DNA of 7,374 bases from Hyphomicrobium sp. (GTDB taxonomy: Bacteria > Pseudomonadota > Alphaproteobacteria > Rhizobiales > Hyphomicrobiaceae), in the NCBI GenBank assembly GCA_030609245.1, contig JAUWCP010000113.1, forward strand, positions 1-7,374, in the 5' to 3' direction. Of the stretch, positions 1 through 6,123 are shown piece after piece. The first letter of the stretch is position 1, and each line of letters begins with the position of its first letter. The position numbers and the translations under genes were made by a program. A model generated the notes under the pieces. The model searched no databases, had not been told where the DNA came from, and saw nothing but the letters and a program-made list of their open reading frames with translations.

Positions 1-696
1 ATCGAAACCGCCCGGGACAAGACGGCCGAGCTCTCCGACCGGCTCAACCTCTACAAACTGCGCGTGAAGGCCGAGATTCAGGATGCATCGGCCGACTATA
101 CGGTGGCCACCTTTTGGGGTGGACCTTACGAATTGCGCCACGGTGGCAAGCCGCCGCTTTGGTTCGCGGATCCGCGCTTGCCCGACATGGGCTTTCGCGA
201 GCTGGTGACCATGCACACCGACTGGGCCCTCGGGGGCGAAGACGCCAACAGCGCAACGCAGGACGACTATCACGCACACCGGATCGCGCTCGGCGTGCCC
301 GAAGGCGGCAAGGACTATGCATTCGGTGACGCGTTCCCGCACGAGGCACTCTTCGACCAATTGCACGGTGTGTCCTTCGAGAAGGGTTGCTATGTGGGCC
401 AGGAGGTCATCTCGCGCATGGCAAACCGCGGGACTGCGCGCCGGCGTGTCGTGCCGGTGATCGGCGAAACAGCGCTGCCGGCGTCGGGAGCCGATATCGT
501 TGCGGGCGGCGTGACGATTGGCCTGCTTGGCTCAACGGCCGGGACACGCGGTCTCGCATTGTTGCGACTCGATCGCGCCGCCGAAATGAGTGGAAGGGGT
601 GCGGGCCTGTATGCCGGTGAGGTGCCCGTGCGCATTGAGCTGCCAAACTGGGCGCACTTCGGACCAAGTGCGAAAGACCCGAGCGCACCGGCATGA
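1..696 (+). CDS. ygfZ: YgfZ/GcvT-like folate-binding protein, 5'-truncated by window edge
   Basis: The reading frame is open from base 1 and its true start lies upstream, so the 231 residues seen are the C-terminal part of a protein that is usually around 280-330 residues. The diagnostic YgfZ signature K-G-C-Y-x-G-Q-E is at bases 382-405, and the upstream stretch R-L-x-L-Y-K-L-R near base 40-63 is also typical. Family knowledge: YgfZ is a cytoplasmic tetrahydrofolate-binding paralogue of the glycine-cleavage T protein. It helps assemble or maintain some iron-sulfur enzymes, and the Cys of the signature is functionally important. The last four bases overlap the start of tag (ATGA), which suggests translational coupling. 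A GTG at base 64 is internal and not the start. NadA, encoded downstream, is a 4Fe-4S enzyme; a functional link is only inference. Confidence 0.92.
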   Translation: METARDKTAELSDRLNLYKLRVKAEIQDASADYTVATFWGGPYELRHGGKPPLWFADPRLPDMGFRELVTMHTDWALGGEDANSATQDDYHAHRIALGVPEGGKDYAFGDAFPHEALFDQLHGVSFEKGCYVGQEVISRMANRGTARRRVVPVIGETALPASGADIVAGGVTIGLLGSTAGTRGLALLRLDRAAEMSGRGAGLYAGEVPVRIELPNWAHFGPSAKDPSAPA

Positions 697-1304
697 GTTC
701 TACACACAGCAAATCTCTCAAACGCTGCCCGTGGGCTGGCATCGCCGATGCGGAATATCAGCGCTATCACGATGAGGAATGGGGCGTGCCACTAACGGAC
801 GACCGCGCGCTATTTGAAAAGCTCGCACTGGAAGGATTCCAGGCGGGCCTATCCTGGTTGACGATTCTTCGAAAGCGCCCGAACTTTCGGCGCGCATTTG
901 CCGGCTTCGCACCCGAGCGCGTGGCCCGCTTTGGGCCTAGAGACATTGCACGCCTGATGAAGGACGAAGGCATCGTGCGCAACCGCGCAAAGATCGAGGC
1001 AACAATAAGCAATGCACAAGTCTATGCGCGGCTTGCTGAGCGCACGTCGCTTAGCGAATTCTTGTGGGGCTTTCTTGAGGCGGGCACGATCCAAAATCGT
1101 TACAAGGCGATGGCCGACGTACCCGCCCAAACGGAACTATCGGGACGCATGTCGAAAGCGTTGAAAGCGGAAGGCTTCCGTTTCGTTGGACCGACGACGC
1201 TTTATGCATTCATGCAGTCGGTCGGCATGGTGAACGACCATCTCGTCGATTGTCATCGCCACACGCCGTGCGCCAAGTTGCAGCGGTCTCGCTCAATCCA
1301 CTAA
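693..1304 (+). CDS. tag: DNA-3-methyladenine glycosylase I (Tag)
   Basis: A 203-residue protein of normal Tag length. Tag removes 3-methyladenine from alkylated DNA in base-excision repair. The N-terminus carries R-C-P-W-A-G and Y-H-D-E-E-W-G. The zinc ligands of the family are all present: Cys12 and His26 at the N-terminus, His183 and Cys187 in N-D-H-L-V-D-C near the C-terminus. The base-recognition segment L-E-G-F-Q-A-G-L-S-W (46-55) contains Glu47 and Trp55, matching E. coli Glu38 and Trp46. The ATG at 693 overlaps the ygfZ stop as ATGA, so it is probably translated by coupling in the same operon. The helix-hairpin-helix-like core (about 60-170) shows no gap or frameshift. The C-terminal tail after Cys187 is short and basic. 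Confidence 0.96.
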   Translation: MSSTHSKSLKRCPWAGIADAEYQRYHDEEWGVPLTDDRALFEKLALEGFQAGLSWLTILRKRPNFRRAFAGFAPERVARFGPRDIARLMKDEGIVRNRAKIEATISNAQVYARLAERTSLSEFLWGFLEAGTIQNRYKAMADVPAQTELSGRMSKALKAEGFRFVGPTTLYAFMQSVGMVNDHLVDCHRHTPCAKLQRSRSIH

Positions 1305-1314
1305 GGCCCCGCGT

Positions 1315-1944
1315 ATGAAGAAGACCACGAAGCCCACAGACGCCCCACCCAAGCGCGCCTGGCAACGCATGCTGTCCGGCCGCCGCCTCGACCTTCTAAA
1401 CCCCTCGCCAGACGATATCGAAATCGAGGACATCGCCCACGGGCTCGCGCGCGTCGCACGCTGGAACGGTCAAACGCTTGGCAGCCATGCCTTCTCAGTG
1501 GCGCAGCACGCACTCGTGGTTGAGGAGATCGCAAGTGGGCGCAACGGAGATTGGCCGCCCCGCTGGCGCCTCGCCGCGCTGCTGCACGACGCGTCGGAGT
1601 ATGTCGTCGGTGACCTCATCAGTCCGTTCAAGAACGCCATCGGCCTCAACTACAAGGCATTCGAGTTGAGGCTGCTTGCAGCGATCCACGAGCGATTCGG
1701 ACTTCCAGCTGAGCTGCCGCAGACCATTCAATCCGAGATCAAAACCGCCGATCGAATTGCCGCCTTCTACGAGGCAACTCAGCTTGCCGGCTTCGATGAG
1801 GGCGAGGCCACAATTTTTTTCGGGCAGCCAGAAGGCCTGCGAAGCGAATTAATGAACGCCCTTCAGAACCTTATGCCGGTTCAGGCAGAACCCGCTCAGC
1901 AGCGGTTTCTGGCCAGATTTCGCGCTCTTATGGATGACAGATGA
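1315..1944 (+). CDS. HD-domain phosphohydrolase (YfbR-like nucleotidase family)
   Basis: A 209-residue soluble protein with a complete HD metal-binding set: His65 in V-A-Q-H-A-L, then His91-Asp92 with Glu95 and Asp100 in L-L-H-D-A-S-E-Y-V-V-G-D, and Asp146 in K-T-A-D-R. This layout matches the metal and catalytic residues of E. coli YfbR (His33, His68-Asp69, Glu72, Asp77, Asp137), a 5'-deoxynucleotidase acting on dNMPs. The residues are seen directly; the substrate is inference, and other HD hydrolases of alphaproteobacteria share the pattern. The N-terminal 15 or so residues are basic and likely disordered. It starts 10 bases after tag, without a strong Shine-Dalgarno, so it is probably cotranscribed with ygfZ and tag. 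A run of seven T at 1814-1820 encodes part of T-I-F-F-G and leaves the frame intact. Confidence 0.85.
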   Translation: MKKTTKPTDAPPKRAWQRMLSGRRLDLLNPSPDDIEIEDIAHGLARVARWNGQTLGSHAFSVAQHALVVEEIASGRNGDWPPRWRLAALLHDASEYVVGDLISPFKNAIGLNYKAFELRLLAAIHERFGLPAELPQTIQSEIKTADRIAAFYEATQLAGFDEGEATIFFGQPEGLRSELMNALQNLMPVQAEPAQQRFLARFRALMDDR

Positions 1945-2047
1945 ACCCCGCCTAGTGCATGATAAGTTCAACCAGAGCATAATACTAGACGGCGCGGTCG
2001 ATCCGAAAACCGCCATGATCGGCGTTTAACGCATTGCGAATTGGGGG

Positions 2048-2066
2048 GCTCCAAGAAAATTGGAGC
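2048..2066 (+). promoter_or_regulatory. Hairpin sequestering the nadQ ribosome binding site
   Basis: GCTCCAA (2048-2054) and TTGGAGC (2060-2066) form a perfect 7-bp stem around a five-base loop, GAAAA. The 3' arm contains GGAG (2062-2065), which is the Shine-Dalgarno for the ATG at 2073 (7-base spacing). Folded mRNA would hide the ribosome binding site, so translational control of nadQ is possible. The structure is seen; its function is inferred. The rest of the 1945-2072 gap holds only a possible -10 element, CATAAT at 1978-1983, with no good -35. Confidence 0.5.
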
Positions 2067-2072
2067 ATAGAT

Positions 2073-3119
2073 ATGAACTCGCCTACCGAGCTCAGGCGTT
2101 CGGCTGTCTCAGCTGATCGCATCGTCGCGCTAACACCGCGCAGCGAGCTGGCATCTGTGGAAATCGGATTAAACGCTGCCATCGTAGCGGTAGCGAACAA
2201 CGAACCTGTCGCCCTCATTATAAGAGGCGAACCGGACGTGGCGGGGGCCACGGACGGACTTCCATTCGGCCCGTTCTCGCCGCGCGAGCATCGCACGTTC
2301 GAAATCGGGCTGAGAGATTGGGTTCACGCGCAAACGGGTGTGGAACTCGGCTACGCCGAGCAGCTCTATACCTTTGGTGACCGGGGGCGGAGTACCGACT
2401 CCGGCGACGTTGGGCCGCGCGTTGTTTCAATTGGATATCTCGCGCTGACTGAGGCCAAGTCCTCGCTCGAACTCGCGCGCGGCTCTTGGAACAGCTGGTA
2501 CTATTATTTCCCTTGGGAGGATTGGCGCCAAGGTCGTCCTGCCATCCTGGAAACCGTTATCGAACCGCGGTTGCGTGATTGGGCATCGCGTCCAGCGACG
2601 CCCGTGTCATCAACGCAACCTGTTAGCCGACAAGAGCGCGTGCGCATCTGCTTCGGCTTTGACGGCGCGAGCTGGGACGAAGAAAAGGTTCTCGAGCGCT
2701 TCGAGCTGCTCTACGAGGCGGGGCTTGTCGACGAGGCTGCCCGCGATGGACGTGATTCGGCGAAGACCTGGCAAGAGCGACCGCGGCTGGGAACACCAAT
2801 GCGGTTCGACCACCGGCGCATTCTAGCTACGGCCATCGGACGTGTGCGGGCCAAGATCAAATACCGGCCCGTGATCTTTGAACTCATGCCCGGCGAATTC
2901 ACGCTCTATGAGTTGCAAAGAACGGTCGAAGCCATCCTCGGTCCGCATCTGCACAAGCAAAACTTCCGCCGCCTCGTTGAGGGTGCGGGGCTCGTGGAGC
3001 CAACAGGTGAGGTTCGGATGCGAACCGGCGGCCGCCCGGCAAAGCTCTTCCGCTTCAGACGTGAAGTTTTGTTGGAGCGTCCGGCGCCTGGCGTGCGTGT
3101 GAAACCCGGCAAGAGTTGA
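2073..3119 (+). CDS. nadQ: NadQ-family transcriptional regulator of NAD biosynthesis (NrtR-like)
   Basis: A 348-residue protein. Residues about 30-125 resemble a Nudix fold as in NrtR (E-I-G-L-N-A-A-I-V-A-V, then F-G-D-R, then V-V-S-I-G-Y-L-A-L). The Nudix box is degenerate: G-x5-E is present at 66-72, but the catalytic R-E-x-x-E-E part reads R-D-W-V-H-A-Q, so hydrolysis is unlikely and a ligand-sensing role fits. The C-terminal part (about 260-335) is a winged-helix DNA-binding domain with H-K-Q-N-F-R-R-L-V-E (294-303) and G-R-P-A-K-L-F-R-F-R-R-E-V (320-332), characteristic of the NrtR/NadQ group. Family knowledge: NadQ is predicted from comparative genomics to regulate nadABC in alphaproteobacteria. 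It lies directly upstream of nadABC, separated by a palindrome-rich control region. I chose ATG 2073 because of its GGAG at 7-base spacing; an in-frame TTG at 2034 would add 13 residues but lacks a Shine-Dalgarno. The effector is not evident from sequence. Confidence 0.88.
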   Translation: MNSPTELRRSAVSADRIVALTPRSELASVEIGLNAAIVAVANNEPVALIIRGEPDVAGATDGLPFGPFSPREHRTFEIGLRDWVHAQTGVELGYAEQLYTFGDRGRSTDSGDVGPRVVSIGYLALTEAKSSLELARGSWNSWYYYFPWEDWRQGRPAILETVIEPRLRDWASRPATPVSSTQPVSRQERVRICFGFDGASWDEEKVLERFELLYEAGLVDEAARDGRDSAKTWQERPRLGTPMRFDHRRILATAIGRVRAKIKYRPVIFELMPGEFTLYELQRTVEAILGPHLHKQNFRRLVEGAGLVEPTGEVRMRTGGRPAKLFRFRREVLLERPAPGVRVKPGKS

Positions 3120-3235
3120 GGCGTCGGCCTTCGGATCTCGGGTTTGGGGTTTCGACCTAAACACGCGGACCCTTAGCCGCTTGCGCGCAATCATCTCTGG
3201 CCTCTTTACGCCAGATAACGTATTCTTGAGCCGTC

Positions 3236-3264
3236 TTCAGAATACTCATTCTGAGCATTATATA
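3236..3264 (+). promoter_or_regulatory. Candidate nadABC promoter overlapping operator 1
   Basis: TTCAGA (3236-3241) and TATATA (3259-3264) are separated by 17 bases, each matching the sigma-70-type consensus at 4 of 6 positions. Transcription would begin near 3271 and give a leader of about 75 bases. Operator 1 fills the spacer, which would suit repression. Alternatives are -10-like hexamers within operator 2 (TATACT 3305-3310, TATGAT 3322-3327), but neither has a recognisable -35. Confidence 0.35.
3241..3259. promoter_or_regulatory. Putative NadQ operator 1 (imperfect palindrome)
   Basis: AATACTCA - TTC - TGAGCATT is an inverted repeat with 8-base arms and one mismatch (C at 3256 where T would complete it). 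Its core is the reverse complement of the core of the palindrome at 3302-3326, so the two are copies of the same site in opposite orientation. It lies in the nadQ-nadA gap and overlaps the best candidate promoter. Assignment to NadQ rests on position and on the regulator gene being adjacent. Confidence 0.7.
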
Positions 3265-3270
3265 GGGGGT

Positions 3271-3288
3271 AACCGGCGGAGGCCGGTT
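3271..3288 (+). promoter_or_regulatory. GC-rich hairpin between the two operators
   Basis: AACCGGC (3271-3277) and GCCGGTT (3282-3288) form a perfect 7-bp stem with the four-base loop GGAG. Two further G-C pairs (GG at 3268-3269 with CC at 3289-3290) can form if T3270 bulges. If transcription starts near 3271, this would be the very 5' end of the nadA leader and could stabilise the mRNA. It has no following T run, so it is not an intrinsic terminator. Confidence 0.45.
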
Positions 3289-3301
3289 CCTTTCACGGCC
3301 C

Positions 3302-3326
3302 TCATATACTCAGAATGAGTATATGA
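3302..3326. promoter_or_regulatory. Putative NadQ operator 2 (perfect 11-bp-arm palindrome)
   Basis: TCATATACTCA (3302-3312) and TGAGTATATGA (3316-3326) are exact reverse complements around the three-base spacer GAA. This is the strongest dyad in the window and an AT-rich island in GC-rich DNA. It ends 18 bases before the nadA start and just ahead of its Shine-Dalgarno. The shared core with operator 1 and the neighbouring nadQ gene make it the likely main NadQ binding site. If transcribed, it would also fold into an 11-bp hairpin in the nadA leader. Confidence 0.8.
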
Positions 3327-3333
3327 TACAAGT

Positions 3334-3338
3334 AGGAG
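3334..3338 (+). promoter_or_regulatory. nadA ribosome binding site
   Basis: AGGAG six bases before ATG 3345 fixes the nadA start. It is only seven bases downstream of operator 2. Confidence 0.8.
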
Positions 3339-3344
3339 CGCGCA

Positions 3345-4415
3345 ATGAATTTTGTGGAAGCCCGCGCCAGCGAGATACACAGCCGGCCCAACGTTCCAGG
3401 CGGCCCATTGCCTGAGCACGAGCTGCCTGCGTTCACACCGGCACTCGCGGCGGAGCTGGAGCCCCTCTATGCGCGTGTGAAGCACATTGTCACACCTATG
3501 GAGTGGCCGCACTACGCACCGCTTATCAAGGCAATCAACACCCTCAAAGCACAGCGCAACGCGGTCGTACTGGCGCACAACTATATGACGCCGGAGATCT
3601 TCCATTGCGTTGGCGACTTCCGCGGGGATTCGCTCCAGCTCGCCAAGGAGGCGGCACGGACGAACGCCGAAGTCATCGTGCAGGCCGGCGTACATTTCAT
3701 GGCGGAGACCTCCAAGCTTCTGAGCCCCGACAAGACCGTGCTGATCCCTGATCTGAAAGCAGGCTGCTCGCTGGCAGACTCCATCACGCCGGAAGACGTG
3801 CGCATGTTGCGCCAGGCCTATCCCGGCGTGCCGATCGTCACGTACGTCAACACCTCGGCTGCCGTGAAGGCCGAATGCGACATCTGCTGCACCTCATCCA
3901 ACGCGGTAAAGGTCGTCGAAAGCCTCGGTGCACCGCGCGTACTGCTCATCCCCGATGAGTACCTCTCCAAGTACGTGCAGACCCAAACTGACGTAGAGAT
4001 CATCGCCTGGAAGGGACACTGCGAGGTGCACGAACGCTTCACGGCGAAAGACATCGAGGAGATCCGCGCAGCCGATCCCGGCACCAAGATCATTGCGCAC
4101 CCCGAATGCCCGCCTGACGTCTTGAACGTCGCCGACTTTACCGGCTCAACGTCGGCCATGATCAATTGGGTGAAGACCAATCACCCGCGCAAGGTGGCAC
4201 TGATCACAGAGTGCTCGATGAGTTCCAACGTGGCCGCCGAAGTGCCGGATGTAGAGTTCATCCGCCCGTGCAACCTGTGCCCGCATATGAAGCGCATCAG
4301 CTTGGAGAACATCTACGAAGCCCTTCGCGACATGCGTCACGAAGTGACCATCGATCCAGCAGTGGCCGAGAAAGCGCGGCGCGCGGTTGAGCGCATGATA
4401 AACCTGACGAACTGA
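3345..4415 (+). CDS. nadA: Quinolinate synthase NadA
   Basis: A 356-residue cytoplasmic 4Fe-4S enzyme that condenses iminoaspartate (from NadB) with dihydroxyacetone phosphate to make quinolinate. The three cluster cysteines expected for NadA are visible: Cys141 in A-G-C-S-L-A-D, Cys182 in C-T-S-S-N-A, and Cys312 in C-N-L-C-P-H-M. Other family blocks are V-L-A-H-N-Y (75-80), G-D-F-R-G-D-S-L (90-97), H-F-M-A-E-T (117-122), Y-V-N-T (167-170), K-G-H-C-E-V-H (223-229) and H-P-E-C (252-255). The first 45 residues are a variable N-terminal extension, usual in alphaproteobacterial members. The start has a good Shine-Dalgarno. It is the first gene of nadABC and sits just behind the putative NadQ operators, so repression when NAD supply is sufficient is the expected control (inference). 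Confidence 0.97.
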   Translation: MNFVEARASEIHSRPNVPGGPLPEHELPAFTPALAAELEPLYARVKHIVTPMEWPHYAPLIKAINTLKAQRNAVVLAHNYMTPEIFHCVGDFRGDSLQLAKEAARTNAEVIVQAGVHFMAETSKLLSPDKTVLIPDLKAGCSLADSITPEDVRMLRQAYPGVPIVTYVNTSAAVKAECDICCTSSNAVKVVESLGAPRVLLIPDEYLSKYVQTQTDVEIIAWKGHCEVHERFTAKDIEEIRAADPGTKIIAHPECPPDVLNVADFTGSTSAMINWVKTNHPRKVALITECSMSSNVAAEVPDVEFIRPCNLCPHMKRISLENIYEALRDMRHEVTIDPAVAEKARRAVERMINLTN

Positions 4416-4449
4416 TGCGCTGAAGCTAGCCGCCGGTTCTTCCAAAGTG

Positions 4450-6123
4450 ATGTTTATGGATTCGAAGGTCGACAGCGCACGCCGATCGAATTTCCAGCCC
4501 GCTCGTGAGAACAAGCTTGGCGACCGCGGTGACGTGGTCATTGTCGGGGCGGGACTGGCTGGTCTCTTCACCGCTTTGAAGCTTGCCCCCATGCACGTCA
4601 CCGTGCTGGCCGCGACCCCATTGAGTCGAGGGACCTCGTCGGCCTGGGCGCAGGGCGGGATCGCCGCGGCGGTAGGTGGAGACGACAGCCCGACGCTGCA
4701 TGCCGCAGACACGATCGCCGCCGGTGCTGGCCTTGTCGACACCGAGGTGGCGCGGTTTGTCGCCGAGGAAGGCCCAGCGCGCATTGCCGACCTTCTGGGC
4801 TTCGGTGTCTCCTTCGATCGCGACGCACAAGGGCAGCTCATGCTCGGCAAGGAAGCTGCCCATTCCAGGCGGCGCATCTTGCGGGTGTTAGGCGACAGCA
4901 CGGGCGCTGCGATGATGCAGGCCTTGATCGCTGCGGTGAAGCGAACGCCCTCCATCCGCGTGCTCGAAGGTTACGAGGCCGATGACCTGATCGTCTCTGA
5001 TGGCCGGGTGGAAGGCGTACGGCTCGTTCGCCCTGACAGTTATGGCAACGGCAATTATGAATTCGTGCCCGCGTGCGCTGTGGTGCTCGCGACGGGCGGC
5101 ATCGGCGGCCTCTTTTCGGTGACGACAAACCCGGCCTATGCGCGTGGTGAATCCATAGCGATGGCCGCGCGCGCAGGTGCTGTCATTAGCGACGCCGAAT
5201 TTGTTCAGTTCCACCCCACCGCACTTGACGTTGGCGCTGCCCCGGCACCGCTTGCCACCGAAGCATTGCGTGGCGAAGGCGCGATCCTTGTCAATGGCCA
5301 GGGCGAGCGTTTCATGAAGCATTTGGATGAACGCGGCGAGCTCAGCCCGCGCGATATCGTGGCCCGCGGTGTTTATGCCGAACTTACCGCCGGGCGCGGC
5401 GCCTTTCTTGATTGCCGCGCGGCGATTGGCGACCGTTTCCCCAAGTTCTTCCCAACCGTCTACGCGCACTGTCAGGCCGCAGGTATCGATCCCGTGACGG
5501 AACTCATTCCCGTGGCACCGGCGGCGCATTACCATATGGGCGGGGTTGCCACAGACGCGCGCGGACACACGAACGTCTCAGGGCTATGGGCGGTCGGCGA
5601 AGTTGCGGCAACCGGACTGCACGGCGCCAACCGGCTCGCATCAAACTCACTGCTCGAAGCCGTCGTCTTCGGCGCGCGCGTGGCGACAAGCATTCGCAAC
5701 CTCGACCGCATCGCGCGCCGGGTGCCGATGGTGGAGCCGAAGCGTATCGTTGCCTCCCGTGCTGGTGCACCCGGCGACCAAGCCGCAACGCTAGAACGGT
5801 TGCGCCGCACGATGACGCAACATGTCGGCGTTGTGCGCGACGCGGCGGGGCTCACCGGAGCCGTCGAGATTCTCACCGGCATCGAAGACAGCGCTGGCGC
5901 GGACATTGTGCTTGCCAACTTGGCGTTGGCGGCGCGCTTCATTGCCACGAGCGCGCTGAGGCGTGAGGAAAGCCGCGGCGCACATGACCGCAGCGACTTC
6001 CCCGAACCGAAACTGGCGCTCGCGCAACGCAGTTTCCTAACCCTTTGCGAAGTTGGCGATACCCAGCTGCAGCACGCAACGCCTGCGCCTTCTGTGCCAG
6101 GGCAAGCAGGAGCCGGCCAATGA
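4450..6123 (+). CDS. nadB: L-aspartate oxidase NadB
   Basis: A 557-residue flavoprotein that oxidises L-aspartate to iminoaspartate, the substrate of NadA. Visible are the FAD-binding G-A-G-L-A-G (33-38) and S-S-A-W-A-Q-G-G-I-A (63-72). H-S-R-R-R-I-L (138-144) follows. Q-F-H-P-T (253-257) carries His255 and S-P-R-D (299-302) carries Arg301. A-H-Y-H-M-G-G (359-365) carries His360 and H-G-A-N-R-L-A-S-N-S (391-400) carries Arg395. These match E. coli His244, Arg290, His351 and Arg386. The C-terminal helical domain ends in the usual E-S-R-G-A-H (507-512), followed by an Ala/Pro/Gly-rich tail. It begins 34 bases after nadA with no clear Shine-Dalgarno; GTG 4447, ATG 4450 and ATG 4456 are all in frame, so the start is uncertain by a few residues. 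The stop overlaps the nadC start. Confidence 0.96.
   Translation: MFMDSKVDSARRSNFQPARENKLGDRGDVVIVGAGLAGLFTALKLAPMHVTVLAATPLSRGTSSAWAQGGIAAAVGGDDSPTLHAADTIAAGAGLVDTEVARFVAEEGPARIADLLGFGVSFDRDAQGQLMLGKEAAHSRRRILRVLGDSTGAAMMQALIAAVKRTPSIRVLEGYEADDLIVSDGRVEGVRLVRPDSYGNGNYEFVPACAVVLATGGIGGLFSVTTNPAYARGESIAMAARAGAVISDAEFVQFHPTALDVGAAPAPLATEALRGEGAILVNGQGERFMKHLDERGELSPRDIVARGVYAELTAGRGAFLDCRAAIGDRFPKFFPTVYAHCQAAGIDPVTELIPVAPAAHYHMGGVATDARGHTNVSGLWAVGEVAATGLHGANRLASNSLLEAVVFGARVATSIRNLDRIARRVPMVEPKRIVASRAGAPGDQAATLERLRRTMTQHVGVVRDAAGLTGAVEILTGIEDSAGADIVLANLALAARFIATSALRREESRGAHDRSDFPEPKLALAQRSFLTLCEVGDTQLQHATPAPSVPGQAGAGQ
6108..6112 (+). promoter_or_regulatory. nadC ribosome binding site inside nadB
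   Basis: AGGAG lies seven bases before ATG 6120, within the last nadB codons. It decides the nadC start over an in-frame upstream start at 6045, which would overlap nadB by 79 bases and add 25 residues unlike the family. Confidence 0.8.

Noticed and set aside
1814..1820. Run of seven T in the HD hydrolase gene as a frameshift site
   Set aside because: The frame is intact on both sides and the protein has normal length; no evidence for programmed slippage.
1953..1988. CTAGT/ACTAG inverted repeat upstream of nadQ as an autoregulatory site
   Set aside because: The arms are only five bases with a long loop, and it lacks the ACTCA/TGAG core of the nadA operators.
2034..2072. TTG at 2034 as the nadQ start
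   Set aside because: It has no Shine-Dalgarno and adds 13 residues not typical of the family, while ATG 2073 has GGAG at good spacing.
3181..3190. Palindrome TTGCGCGCAA after nadQ as an operator or terminator
   Set aside because: It has no loop or T run, is only 10 bases, and such GC palindromes are frequent by chance in this base composition.
3120..3235. Intrinsic terminator after nadQ
   Set aside because: Only 4-5-bp stems were found (for example TCTGG/CCAGA at 3196-3215), and none is followed by a T run.
3258..3695. Minus-strand open frame of 145 codons over the nadA control region and 5' end
   Set aside because: It runs through the operators and nadA, and its protein lacks recognisable features; it is a shadow frame.
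4146..5568. Long open frames on the minus strand opposite nadA and nadB (4146-4955 and 4888-5568)
   Set aside because: They lie wholly over well-supported nadA/nadB coding sequence, their proteins resemble no family, and they follow from GC-rich codon usage on the opposite strand.
6045..6119. Upstream in-frame start for nadC
   Set aside because: It would overlap nadB by 79 bases; ATG 6120 has AGGAG and gives the normal NadC N-terminus.
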